A stretch of DNA of 7,343 nucleotides from Porticoccaceae bacterium (GCA_030741175.1 JASLVT010000061.1:1-7343); one strand, 5' to 3'; positions 1 through 6,938 are shown, counted from the first letter of the stretch. Program-made: numbers and translations. Notes: generated from the sequence alone by a model not told the origin.

Positions 1-571
1 CAACACCAGCAGTGGTGTCTTTCATACCTTTGTCACCGCGATTCCAACCCGCTGGACAGACTTCACCATGCTCTTCATGAAAACTCAGCGCGTCGACCAT
101 GCGTAGCATTTCATCCACATTCCTACCCAGAGGGAGGTCATTGACTACTTGGTGACGAACCATGCCCTGCTCATCGATCAAAAACGATCCACGGAAAGCG
201 ACGCCGTCAGCTGGGTGCTCCACATCATAGGCCTGACAAATTTCGTGCTTAACATCAGCAACCAAGGTATATCGTACTGGACCTATACCTCCATCATTGA
301 TCGCTGTGTTGCGCCACGCGTTATGTGAAAATTGTGAATCAATCGAAACACCGATCACCTCAACACCACGGCTTTGAAATTCTTCGTAGCGATGGTCAAA
401 TGCAATAAGCTCTGAAGGGCAGACGAAGGTAAAATCTAAGGGGTAGAAAAAGACCACTGCCTTCTTGCCCTTGATTGCTTCGTTTAAATTAAAATTATCT
501 ACAATTTCGCCGCTTCCGGTTACTGCTGCTGCGGTAAAGTCAGGTGCTGACCGTCCAACTAAAACACCCAT
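1..571 (-). CDS. Typical 2-Cys peroxiredoxin (AhpC/Prx1 type), C-terminus cut by the window
   Basis: The enzyme reduces hydrogen peroxide, organic peroxides and probably peroxynitrite with cysteine thiols, in the cytoplasm. I translated the minus strand from ATG at 571-569, giving 190 residues before the left edge; full family members have about 200, so only a short tail is missing. Visible motifs are the peroxidatic site PLDFTFVCP (Cys51, with Pro44 and Thr48), the active-site Arg127 in AFRGSF, the GGIG loop (94-97) and the resolving Cys172 in EVCPAGW. The GGIG loop is linked in this family to over-oxidation sensitivity, but the matching C-terminal YF motif lies outside the window. A good ribosome binding site (AGGAGC) sits about 7 nt before the ATG. 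The gene is separated from the upstream operon by 228 nt and is probably transcribed on its own. The family call is secure; ahpC versus prx/tsa naming is not. Confidence 0.95.
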   Translation of the reverse strand, partial: MGVLVGRSAPDFTAAAVTGSGEIVDNFNLNEAIKGKKAVVFFYPLDFTFVCPSELIAFDHRYEEFQSRGVEVIGVSIDSQFSHNAWRNTAINDGGIGPVRYTLVADVKHEICQAYDVEHPADGVAFRGSFLIDEQGMVRHQVVNDLPLGRNVDEMLRMVDALSFHEEHGEVCPAGWNRGDKGMKDTTAGV

Positions 572-636
572 AAAGTGCTCCTATAAAGGTTAAAGATTAA
601 AAAAATGAAATAAAACTGAAGGGTTAGAATCCCATA

Positions 637-649
637 CAATCAGTGATTG
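637..649. promoter_or_regulatory. Symmetric CAATCA-n-TGATTG element upstream of the peroxiredoxin gene
   Basis: CAATCA G TGATTG is a perfect 6+1+6 inverted repeat, followed at once by another CAAT (653-656), so CAAT/ATTG half-sites alternate at 637, 646 and 653. It lies about 65-80 nt before the peroxiredoxin start, within the probable promoter zone. It could be an operator for a dimeric regulator, but such short AT-rich symmetry can arise by chance. No regulator is assigned. Confidence 0.25.
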
Positions 650-657
650 ATCCAATT

Positions 658-687
658 AAAAAACTCTATGGTTACGATAGAACATAG
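658..687 (-). terminator. Weak intrinsic-terminator-like hairpin at the end of the four-gene operon
   Basis: On the minus strand, CTATG-TT pairs with AA-C-CATAG (plus coordinates 683-687 and 666-670, plus two inner A-T pairs and a bulged C), with a loop of about 7 nt. It is followed after two bases by six T residues (658-663). This is the order expected for Rho-independent termination of the leftward operon transcript, about 110 nt beyond the hydroxylase stop. The stem is AT-rich and short, so it would be a leaky terminator at best. Confidence 0.3.
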
Positions 688-799
688 CGGCTCAGTAAGG
701 CTTTGACAGCCCAGCTCGGCATTGGTGGTTCTAATGGTGCAGATTTGCCTGTAAAACTGTAATCACCATCCAGATGCTAATGAATCCCGAGATTGCAAT

Positions 800-1660
800 T
801 CAGCTCTTGAGTCCAAACTGTAACTTCTCTCTTTTGGAGGCGTAAGTTCTAGTGCCCAACCACCCGTCCCAAATCGAGAGAACACTACCTAGGTTGCTGA
901 AACCATGTTCTTTACTATGATGCAATTGGTGTTGCGCAGGACTGATAAAGATAGATTCAAATCTTCCAAAGGATAACCATATATGGGAATGTCTTAGATT
1001 TGCCGCCAACATATTAAATACAAAACCAAAAGCATCCACCCCCAGCACCTGAAGCCCAGTAAGCTTCCCCGAAAATAACCAAATAAAGATCCCACTGATA
1101 ACACCAAACACCAGCAGACCACGCATGAAGTAGAGAATGTGTTCAACTGGGTGCACCCTAAATAATGTAAAAGGGGTCAATACTGTGGCGCTGTGATGGG
1201 TTTGATGAAAACGCCATAAGAAGTCGAAACGATGCATACAATAATGCAACAGAAAGCGGCTGAGATCCTCCACTAGGAAAAATACTGAGGTAAAGAGCAG
1301 AGCAATAGCCAGCCAACTCATCTCGAGGTCAGGTGCATCACCCAAACTATCTTGCAAAAATGAGCCGACTAAAATGGTTAGTGCCAAATGACTTCCAAAG
1401 AGAGGCACTAACAGCAATATCCTCATGCCATTATTGAAGAACAGAAGGAAATAATCCAAGAGAGTGGACTGACTGAACCAGTACCTATAATCGAATAGGC
1501 TTTTTAGCTGTTCCAGCGGTCGCCACACACCCAATTGTCGAGCCACCACAAAGGAGGCAATCAAGAGAGCACTCAACAGATACAGCCAGTACACACGCTT
1601 TGCAGAGTCGAAAAAAAAACCCGCAGGCGATGTCAGTATGTCAACGAATATGACGTCCAC
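800..1660 (-). CDS. Membrane di-iron hydroxylase, sterol desaturase/fatty acid hydroxylase superfamily
   Basis: This 286-residue protein is an integral membrane oxygenase that should use two iron atoms to hydroxylate or desaturate a lipid-like substrate. The full histidine signature is present: HYCMH (139-143), HQTHH (152-156), HPVEH (170-174), HSH (224-226) and HQLHH (244-248). Hydrophobic segments lie near 22-42, 68-105, 115-135 and 178-200. The GTG start at 1660 shares its G with the TAG stop of the receptor gene (TAGTG), so translation is probably coupled; no strong ribosome binding site and no better start are seen. It is the last gene of the Fur-controlled operon. A run of nine T on the coding strand (1611-1619) encodes part of Phe15-Phe17 and could slip. 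The superfamily is clear; the substrate (fatty acid, sterol-like lipid, carotenoid or imported ligand) cannot be told. Confidence 0.9.
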   Translation of the reverse strand: MDVIFVDILTSPAGFFFDSAKRVYWLYLLSALLIASFVVARQLGVWRPLEQLKSLFDYRYWFSQSTLLDYFLLFFNNGMRILLLVPLFGSHLALTILVGSFLQDSLGDAPDLEMSWLAIALLFTSVFFLVEDLSRFLLHYCMHRFDFLWRFHQTHHSATVLTPFTLFRVHPVEHILYFMRGLLVFGVISGIFIWLFSGKLTGLQVLGVDAFGFVFNMLAANLRHSHIWLSFGRFESIFISPAQHQLHHSKEHGFSNLGSVLSIWDGWLGTRTYASKREKLQFGLKS

Positions 1661-3825
1661 TAGTAACTAAACCGATACCTTATCTGACCGAGAATCATAC
1701 GGGGCAGATTAGGCCGCGCCGCATAGGGTCGATGAGACACTATGGCTGATTCATCTGTCGCATTTCGCACCATTAATTTCAAGCTGAGTTGCTCGCTGCG
1801 ATACCAGGTTGCCGATAGATCAACAGTTGCCAAACTCTCTGTTTGATTGCCGGGAACAAGGTCCCCAAATCCGGGAGTTTCGCGCATCTCATGCTGATAT
1901 TTCAACGCGACGTCAACGGACCAGTTATCATTGCCTAGGCCGACTTGCCAACGACCGGCGTACTTGGGCACATAGGGCAGTTCGTCACCTTTCTTAACCA
2001 ATCCCCATTGTGAGAATTGCGAGAAGAAAGACTTTTGAAAAGCAGTTTCTGTATAGGTGAAGTTTACTTGCGAGTTCAGTGAAATAGCATCCGACACTGG
2101 CCACTCAAACTGACCAATAAATTCAACACCACCGATTTCTATCTGCCCGCCATTAAACTCCTCGCCCACAGCACAATCGGCATCAGAAGCTCGGCAGCGG
2201 CCGAGTAAATTATCATAGTCACTAAAGAAACCAACCAGTTCTGCAGAGTACAGATCCGCTTCATAGCGGATTCCATATTCAAAATTGAGACTCTCTTCAG
2301 CCTCTGCTGAGGATTTCCCCGGCCCTGCTGGCGAAAAGCCAACATAAACACCGGCTAACAAACCAATATTTTCCGTTAACTGATAATGAAACCCTGCACC
2401 CGGAGCCACTATAGATTGACTGTTCGAGGACACCGAATCGGTAAGCTTGTTCTCTACACTGCCCCGAACATCTTCATAGCGCAGACCGAGACTTATCGTC
2501 AGAGGACCCCTACTGAGCTCTTCTTGTAGATAGACTGCAACTGCGTCCGTCTCGGCATAATTGACCACCTTGGGTAGACGAGCAATACCATCAGACAGCA
2601 ACTCTCCAGCGGTCATCAAGTAACTGCGCTGCTGATGATTACGCGCCACATCATCGTGATGGTAGCGAATACCGAGATCAACTTTATGCGCAAAGCCAGC
2701 AAAGTCGAACTGCCTCGATAGATCGAACTGAATGCCTCTCGAGCTATAGGCTCGATCATTATCGGTTACATCGAGGGTTAAGCCATCTACATCACTATCC
2801 AGAGTACCGGCCAATACCTGATAGGCCGACTGGTACTGACTGGGTGAGCCAAGTACAAGTGCTACATTGGGCCCATCGATAAAACCATCAAACTTATTCC
2901 AAGAGCGATTGAACTCGTTAAAGTAGACTTTGGAGTTAACCTGTAGGCCAGTTTCAAACTCAAGGCTATGGCTGAGATGTATCTGGCTGTGATCAGAGAC
3001 AAAATGATCCAATTGCGAAGCGGGATAACGCAGAGTTGGGTCGCGATCAAAATCGCTATCTGTCAAACCCAAATAAGTCTCATCTGAATCCTCATCGGCA
3101 TACCCTATTTTCAGCACGACGGATTGATCTAACGCGGTTTCTGGTTGCCAGCGTATTTTCACATTCACGTCATTGCGCTCAAATCCGGTATCGCCGCCCT
3201 CTAGCTTTTTAAAGCCATCACTCGAGTAATACATGGCATCAAACATATAGCTGACATTGTCGCTGATAGCTTCGCCGGTCACCGACACCTTCTGAAACTG
3301 ATCCGTGCCAGTGGTGTAATCAAACTCAGTAAAATTTTGCCAAGAGGCTGGTCGAGTGACCAAATTGACAGCACCACCCACCGTATGTGGCCCAAACCGA
3401 ATTGACGAAGGCCCCTTAAGCACCTCCAACGCATGCAATCTCGCAGCGTTGGTAATGTAATAGGCCGCCGGCGCAGAATAAGGCGCAGGGGCGATCAATA
3501 CGCCATCTTCCATAATAGTGATTTTTTGGCTTCGCTCTGCAGTAGCGCCGCGAATACCAATATTAGGGCGCAGTCCGTAACCATCCTCCTCTCGAACATA
3601 CACACCCGGTGCCATACTGATCACCTGATTTAGGTCGGTGTAAGATTGCTTTTCAATTAACTCTTGTCCAATTTGGATACCTGAACCAGCCAATTTTGAC
3701 TGATCCTCTTTGCTTCCAATAATAAGAACCTCCTCCAATGTGGGCGGCTCAATATCAAATGCAAATGAGCTGGCACTGGTGAAGAAAACTAGGTAGAACC
3801 AAATTGCTTTATTAATCTTAGTCAT
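1660..3825 (-). CDS. TonB-dependent outer-membrane receptor, FecA-like (COG4772 type), no signalling domain
   Basis: This 721-residue receptor should import an iron compound through the outer membrane using TonB/ExbBD energy. Residues 1-22 form a signal peptide (MTKINKAIWFYLV, then a small-residue cleavage region ending in SFA). A TonB-box-like EEVLIIG follows at 31-37, then the plug at about 55-157 with GLRPNIGIRG, ITIMEDGVLIAPAPY, LEVLKGPSSIRFGP and GGAVNLVTR, which closely resemble FecA-type receptors. The rest is beta barrel, ending in the aromatic residue Tyr (RYRFSY). Cys544 and Cys551 may pair in an external loop. An in-frame TTG at 3864 would put 13 residues before the signal peptide, so I prefer the ATG at 3825. 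This ATG overlaps the imelysin stop by 8 nt; the nearest Shine-Dalgarno-like AGGAAGG (3839-3845) is 13 nt away, suggesting coupled translation. There is no room for an N-terminal signalling domain. The ligand is inferred as iron-related from the Fur site and the imelysin partner. Confidence 0.93.
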   Translation of the reverse strand: MTKINKAIWFYLVFFTSASSFAFDIEPPTLEEVLIIGSKEDQSKLAGSGIQIGQELIEKQSYTDLNQVISMAPGVYVREEDGYGLRPNIGIRGATAERSQKITIMEDGVLIAPAPYSAPAAYYITNAARLHALEVLKGPSSIRFGPHTVGGAVNLVTRPASWQNFTEFDYTTGTDQFQKVSVTGEAISDNVSYMFDAMYYSSDGFKKLEGGDTGFERNDVNVKIRWQPETALDQSVVLKIGYADEDSDETYLGLTDSDFDRDPTLRYPASQLDHFVSDHSQIHLSHSLEFETGLQVNSKVYFNEFNRSWNKFDGFIDGPNVALVLGSPSQYQSAYQVLAGTLDSDVDGLTLDVTDNDRAYSSRGIQFDLSRQFDFAGFAHKVDLGIRYHHDDVARNHQQRSYLMTAGELLSDGIARLPKVVNYAETDAVAVYLQEELSRGPLTISLGLRYEDVRGSVENKLTDSVSSNSQSIVAPGAGFHYQLTENIGLLAGVYVGFSPAGPGKSSAEAEESLNFEYGIRYEADLYSAELVGFFSDYDNLLGRCRASDADCAVGEEFNGGQIEIGGVEFIGQFEWPVSDAISLNSQVNFTYTETAFQKSFFSQFSQWGLVKKGDELPYVPKYAGRWQVGLGNDNWSVDVALKYQHEMRETPGFGDLVPGNQTESLATVDLSATWYRSEQLSLKLMVRNATDESAIVSHRPYAARPNLPRMILGQIRYRFSY

Positions 3826-5092
3826 TATCAGACTGTACCCTTCCTGGAATTGCGACACCGACAATGGTCACAAACTCAATTTTTAGATCATCGGTTACTT
3901 TTTTCAGTAAACCGGCCAAACTACATGCAGCAATCTCACTGTCTTGCTCTGGATTGGCAAACGCATTAATACACACCTGCTCGGTAGTATCTGCCTCGGC
4001 CAGAGCGACCTGATCACTGAGCGAGAGCGTCATCCCCTCAATACTGTTATTCACATCATTTAGCTGTGTTTGGAATCGCACTGTTATATCAGTGTAACCC
4101 TCATCGTTGATCAAATCATCGAAGCCAACACCGTCGCCGCCATTAAATATTCGCAGAAATTCATTGGCATTGATCTGTATATTGCGAAGAGATCTCTCCA
4201 TGTATGGCGACTCAATTAAATCTGGGCAAGTTGAGGAACTACACTTGTCATCCAACCCCAAGGGAATCATCAATTTTTGCGATTTGCTAAAGGTTTCAAT
4301 ATAAAACATACCATCGGTTATGAGCTGAAAATTATCGCCGCGGTTCTCTTCCAACAAGAACTCTGCTCTGTAGGGACTATCACCCTCAGTCCATTCGGTA
4401 TAAATAGTATTGGATGCATCTGCAATATCAGTTGCCAACTGTTCCGCCAGTTCACAGCGTTGAATTTTGCGATCATTGACATTCTCATTGTTCCAATTAG
4501 ATGTCGCCGCAACCTGACTGGAGCATGAGTGATTGAGGTCCGTATTGAATAATAGATACTCGATAGCAGACATACCGCGCTGATTAAAAGCACGGATGGC
4601 GACCTGAAATCCAGCATTGCCGGCTTCAATAACGGCCTGATCGAGGGCACAAGATGCCAGAGTGCCTGTGGAATAGGAATGGATACGTTTTTGCAAAGCT
4701 TCGTCATTGCGCAACGCAGGGCCAAGAACATGCATTTCGGTTTTTTGCACTGCATCCATCAACGCTGACCAATCGGCCTCCACCGCGGCAAAGGCTGCAG
4801 TTTCATCGCCAGTGCCAATAGCATCACAATAGTTCGCAAGAGAGCCCGACTCGCTCGACAATGTCTCAGCCAATGATGCCGTGGACTGATAATTTGGTAT
4901 AAAAATAGTATCCACCACATTGGTCATCAATACCGATCGATCAAAGGTATCCAATACATTATCTGTCTGATTATCAGCGATCACGTTGTCATTATCTGCA
5001 CTCTGTACCGATGGCTCGATATCGCGAGATTTATCCACGCAGCCAACAAGACAAACTGTCAAAAGCGCTACACAACTCGTAAAGCGAAACAT
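3818..5092 (-). CDS. Imelysin-family lipoprotein (M75/IrpA-like)
   Basis: This 424-residue lipoprotein belongs to the imelysin (peptidase M75-like) family, whose members are tied to iron uptake and often sit beside TonB receptors; true protease activity is doubtful for most. The lipobox is LVGC with acylated Cys18; +2 is Val, so outer-membrane sorting is expected. A Asp/Asn-rich linker spans about 19-50. Family landmarks are the WSALMDAVQKTEMHVLGP helix (108-125), RGMSAIEYLLF (172-182), LIESPYMERSLRNIQINANEF (292-312) and the end FVTIVGVAIPGR before an acidic Asn/Asp tail. In the GxHxxE-type motif known from EfeO-like relatives the His position is Ser175 here, while Gly173 and Glu178 remain. 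There are seven cysteines beyond residue 80, including C284-x4-C289. The ATG at 5092 has AGGAAA a few nt upstream. It is gene 2 of the operon and overlaps the receptor start by 8 nt. Confidence 0.88.
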   Translation of the reverse strand: MFRFTSCVALLTVCLVGCVDKSRDIEPSVQSADNDNVIADNQTDNVLDTFDRSVLMTNVVDTIFIPNYQSTASLAETLSSESGSLANYCDAIGTGDETAAFAAVEADWSALMDAVQKTEMHVLGPALRNDEALQKRIHSYSTGTLASCALDQAVIEAGNAGFQVAIRAFNQRGMSAIEYLLFNTDLNHSCSSQVAATSNWNNENVNDRKIQRCELAEQLATDIADASNTIYTEWTEGDSPYRAEFLLEENRGDNFQLITDGMFYIETFSKSQKLMIPLGLDDKCSSSTCPDLIESPYMERSLRNIQINANEFLRIFNGGDGVGFDDLINDEGYTDITVRFQTQLNDVNNSIEGMTLSLSDQVALAEADTTEQVCINAFANPEQDSEIAACSLAGLLKKVTDDLKIEFVTIVGVAIPGRVQSDND

Positions 5093-5114
5093 ATTTTCCT
5101 GTCTCCAACAATGA

Positions 5115-5136
5115 GGGGCTAACCGAAGCTAGCCCC
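5115..5136 (-). promoter_or_regulatory. Stable intercistronic RNA hairpin with a C(UUCG)G tetraloop
   Basis: The minus-strand transcript reads GGGGCUAGC UUCG GUUAGCCCC: a 9-bp stem with one G-U wobble, closed by the exceptionally stable cUUCGg tetraloop. It lies 22 nt before the imelysin start. The next bases are UCAUUGUUGG, so there is no U-run and it is not a classic terminator. Hairpins like this often protect the 3' end of an upstream message segment from exonucleases or mark a processing site, which would raise the amount of gene 1 product over genes 2-4. The fold is read directly; the function is inferred. Confidence 0.6.
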
Positions 5137-5147
5137 AAAAGGATTCA

Positions 5148-5184
5148 AACCAACTCTGCCGAAGTAGTACGAGAGCAGAGGGTT
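5148..5184 (-). promoter_or_regulatory. Second intercistronic RNA hairpin just after the DUF4856 lipoprotein stop
   Basis: In the transcript, AACC-CUCUGC pairs with GCAGAG-uu-GGUU around a 15-nt loop, giving 10 bp with a 2-nt bulge. It starts 6 nt after the TAA stop at 5191-5193 and comes before the UUCG hairpin, so the two form a tandem. It has no following U-run. It is weaker than its neighbour because of the bulge and large loop. Confidence 0.45.
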
Positions 5185-5190
5185 GAGAGA

Positions 5191-6894
5191 TTACCAACCA
5201 GCGACATTTTCCGCATCGAAGCCATAGGCATCCTGCAAAGTCTGTCTGGCATCAGCAAGCTTGCTAGTATACGCCGCAATGGCAGTATCTGCATCAGTTG
5301 CTGGGCCATTTCCGCCCTGACTACCATCAGCCAGTACTGGGAAATCACCAAAGTCATTCAATATGGTTTTCAGATCATCGAGATCAACCACGGTTACTTC
5401 CGCATCACGGAAAGGTGAGAACGGACTAAACTGCAGACCCAAGGCGAAACCTTTCATCTCAGACCAGTGCTTACCCAAATCAGTGAAGTTATCAACATCG
5501 GCGTAACTGCCATTATCAAAAGCATCCATATCATTAGTCACATCATTGATGTAGTGAATCACAGTGGCTGCAATACATTTTTCCCACGTCAGCGCTGCCG
5601 TCTTAATATGCTCGGCAAGTGCTGCCTCTTCTTCAGTGGTCATAGTGCCTGCATTAGCGGCATTACTGAGAATTTGACGGCCAGCAAGAAACGCATCCAT
5701 CGCCTCAGTCGAGAAGTCTGTTGGGTTGGTATTGCCCGCACTACCCACATCGCGCTTGGCACAGTTTTGCGCATTGCCAAAGTTGAACTCGCTACGAGGA
5801 TCAATTAATCCGTTGCCATCGGTATCATGGTAACCATTTTTCCATTCATCGCGGCCACTTTTAGCTCGAGCTTCTAAATCATCGTAGTCATTGTTATCTC
5901 GGGCGGCGCCATAATAACCAAAAGCTTCATCAAAATTATGTTCGCCTTCAGAGTAGTTTTTGGTGCCCTCTTGTACACTGATTTGCGTGGCAAAATCAGC
6001 CTGGAAATAATCATTGGTGCCCTGTGAGAAAGCAACTGCACCCAGTAAAAATTTCTGTAATAACTGACGTTGGTTGCGGCCGTATTCATCATATTGAACA
6101 TCGGAAACGTTTACATCTCCGGTCACTGTGGAAATAGTAACAGACTGCCCATCAGAAGCTTGCTCAGCCAATTGCTGAATCCAGTTATCAACTAAATCAA
6201 TCGGTAGCGAACCAGCAGGCAACCCATCTGACCAGCCGAAAAATTCATCGCCAATCAGCTTTCCGGTTTCACCTCCACCTTGACCATTACCGCCGGCAAT
6301 TTTTCCGTCGAGGTTTTTGCCCGAAGATACGTCTCCGTAAGTCGCCGCATTGTCAACATCACTACCATCGGACTGACCATTTTTAAGGGTAAATCCAGTA
6401 GATGCTCCATCGGCGCCATCACCGTTCATAAAGAAACTCAGATCAGTCACATAATCGTCTTTAAATTCCCCTGATTCCGCCATGCCATTCATATAATCAA
6501 CCATACCCGAAATCAGAAGATGCCTTGCGGTTTGACCGGTGTAGCTAACTGAATCACTGTCTGCGACATACATAGAGTTAGTGTAGGCATATACGGTTGG
6601 CATAGCATCACAGGCATCACCTTGACCATTTGCATCCGAATCCAACTGGTCTGGGTTCGCATCGTTAACGCAGTTATCTGCATTATCACCAACATTGTCG
6701 CCATCAGTGTCAGTGGTCTCTGAATCATCATCGGGGAAGGCATCATCGGCATCGGCAACACCATCACCATCGCGGTCGCTAACAACTGGTTCAGGGTCTG
6801 GGCTTGCACCGCCGCCACCGCCACCGCCACAGGCAACTAGCAGGCAAATAGACAATGCGATAAATAATTTAGATAACAGCGTATTTAATTTCAT
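5191..6894 (-). CDS. DUF4856-type lipoprotein with thrombospondin type 3 (TSP3) calcium repeats
   Basis: This 567-residue lipoprotein is the first gene of the operon. The lipobox is LVAC (acylated Cys22), followed by seven glycines and a Pro/Asp/Glu stretch; +2 is Gly, so outer-membrane retention is expected. Residues 40-96 form TSP3-type calcium repeats (DRDGDGVADADDAFPDDD, DTDGDNVGDNADNC, NPDQLDSDANGQGDACD) with Cys75 and Cys95 placed as in that family, giving a stiff acidic stalk. The rest (about 100-567) matches my recollection of the DUF4856 family, often found beside imelysins and TonB receptors, with YTGQTARHLLISGM (118-131), a variant EF-hand-like loop DTDGNGLIDPRSEF (357-370) and KHWSEMKGFALGLQFSPF (475-492). 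The ATG at 6894 has AAGGA 6 nt upstream (6901-6905). The molecular function is unknown; by context it takes part in iron acquisition at the outer membrane. Confidence 0.82.
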   Translation of the reverse strand: MKLNTLLSKLFIALSICLLVACGGGGGGGASPDPEPVVSDRDGDGVADADDAFPDDDSETTDTDGDNVGDNADNCVNDANPDQLDSDANGQGDACDAMPTVYAYTNSMYVADSDSVSYTGQTARHLLISGMVDYMNGMAESGEFKDDYVTDLSFFMNGDGADGASTGFTLKNGQSDGSDVDNAATYGDVSSGKNLDGKIAGGNGQGGGETGKLIGDEFFGWSDGLPAGSLPIDLVDNWIQQLAEQASDGQSVTISTVTGDVNVSDVQYDEYGRNQRQLLQKFLLGAVAFSQGTNDYFQADFATQISVQEGTKNYSEGEHNFDEAFGYYGAARDNNDYDDLEARAKSGRDEWKNGYHDTDGNGLIDPRSEFNFGNAQNCAKRDVGSAGNTNPTDFSTEAMDAFLAGRQILSNAANAGTMTTEEEAALAEHIKTAALTWEKCIAATVIHYINDVTNDMDAFDNGSYADVDNFTDLGKHWSEMKGFALGLQFSPFSPFRDAEVTVVDLDDLKTILNDFGDFPVLADGSQGGNGPATDADTAIAAYTSKLADARQTLQDAYGFDAENVAGW

Positions 6895-6914
6895 AGTACA
6901 TCCTTAGTCATATA

Positions 6915-6938
6915 CAACATCCGACCATTCGCATGTTG
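6915..6938 (-). promoter_or_regulatory. 5' UTR stem-loop just upstream of the first gene's ribosome binding site
   Basis: CAACAT and ATGTTG (6915-6920, 6933-6938) enclose CGA/TCG (6922-6924, 6929-6931), giving nine pairs interrupted by one mismatch around a 4-nt loop. In the predicted leader of about 100 nt it ends 9 nt before the AAGGA ribosome binding site (6901-6905). It might act on ribosome access or message stability. No known riboswitch was recognised. Confidence 0.4.

Larger units (their letters stand above)
572..799. other. Intergenic region between the hydroxylase gene and the peroxiredoxin gene
   Basis: This 228-nt gap lies downstream of the four-gene operon and upstream of the peroxiredoxin, both on the minus strand. 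It must hold the operon's 3' end and the peroxiredoxin promoter. I see a weak terminator-like hairpin (658-687) and a symmetric element (637-649). No convincing -35/-10 pair could be fixed: TTGGAT on the minus strand near 655-650 is a possible -35 but lacks a good -10 at 17 nt. No canonical OxyR site with its four spaced ATAG/CTAT half-sites was recognised. No complete gene is present. Confidence 0.6.
5093..5190 (-). other. Intercistronic spacer with two tandem stem-loops
   Basis: This 98-nt gap is the only sizeable gap inside the operon; the two following junctions overlap. It holds two separate hairpins (5115-5136 and 5148-5184), listed individually, and the ribosome binding site AGGAAA of the imelysin gene near 5095-5100. 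Neither hairpin is followed by a run of U, so read-through into the imelysin gene is expected. Confidence 0.75.

Noticed and set aside
3818..3830. TGATAATGAC at the imelysin/receptor junction, resembling half a Fur site
   Set aside because: Only one half-site is present, and it is explained by the overlapping start and stop codons.
3826..3864. TTG start at 3864 for the receptor gene, giving a 13-residue extension
   Set aside because: The extension would put polar residues before the signal peptide; the ATG at 3825 begins a normal one.
4318..4755. Long alternative minus-strand frame within the imelysin gene (145 codons)
   Set aside because: It lies in another frame of a well-supported gene, has no domain features and has poor protein character.
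4958..4996. Three GATAAT hexamers on the minus strand inside the start of the imelysin gene (4958, 4970, 4991), including the palindrome CTGATTATCAG at 4967-4977
   Set aside because: They encode Asp-Asn pairs in the low-complexity linker of the lipoprotein, the spacing does not fit a Fur box and no promoter accompanies them.
5115..5136. Reading the UUCG hairpin as an intrinsic terminator separating gene 1 from gene 2
   Set aside because: No U-run follows it, no promoter is visible before gene 2, and the gene content argues for one operon.
6513..6836. Methionine-rich 107-codon minus-strand frame within the DUF4856 lipoprotein gene
   Set aside because: It is a shifted reading of the Asp/Gly-rich TSP3 repeats (GATG patterns read as ATG), not a gene.
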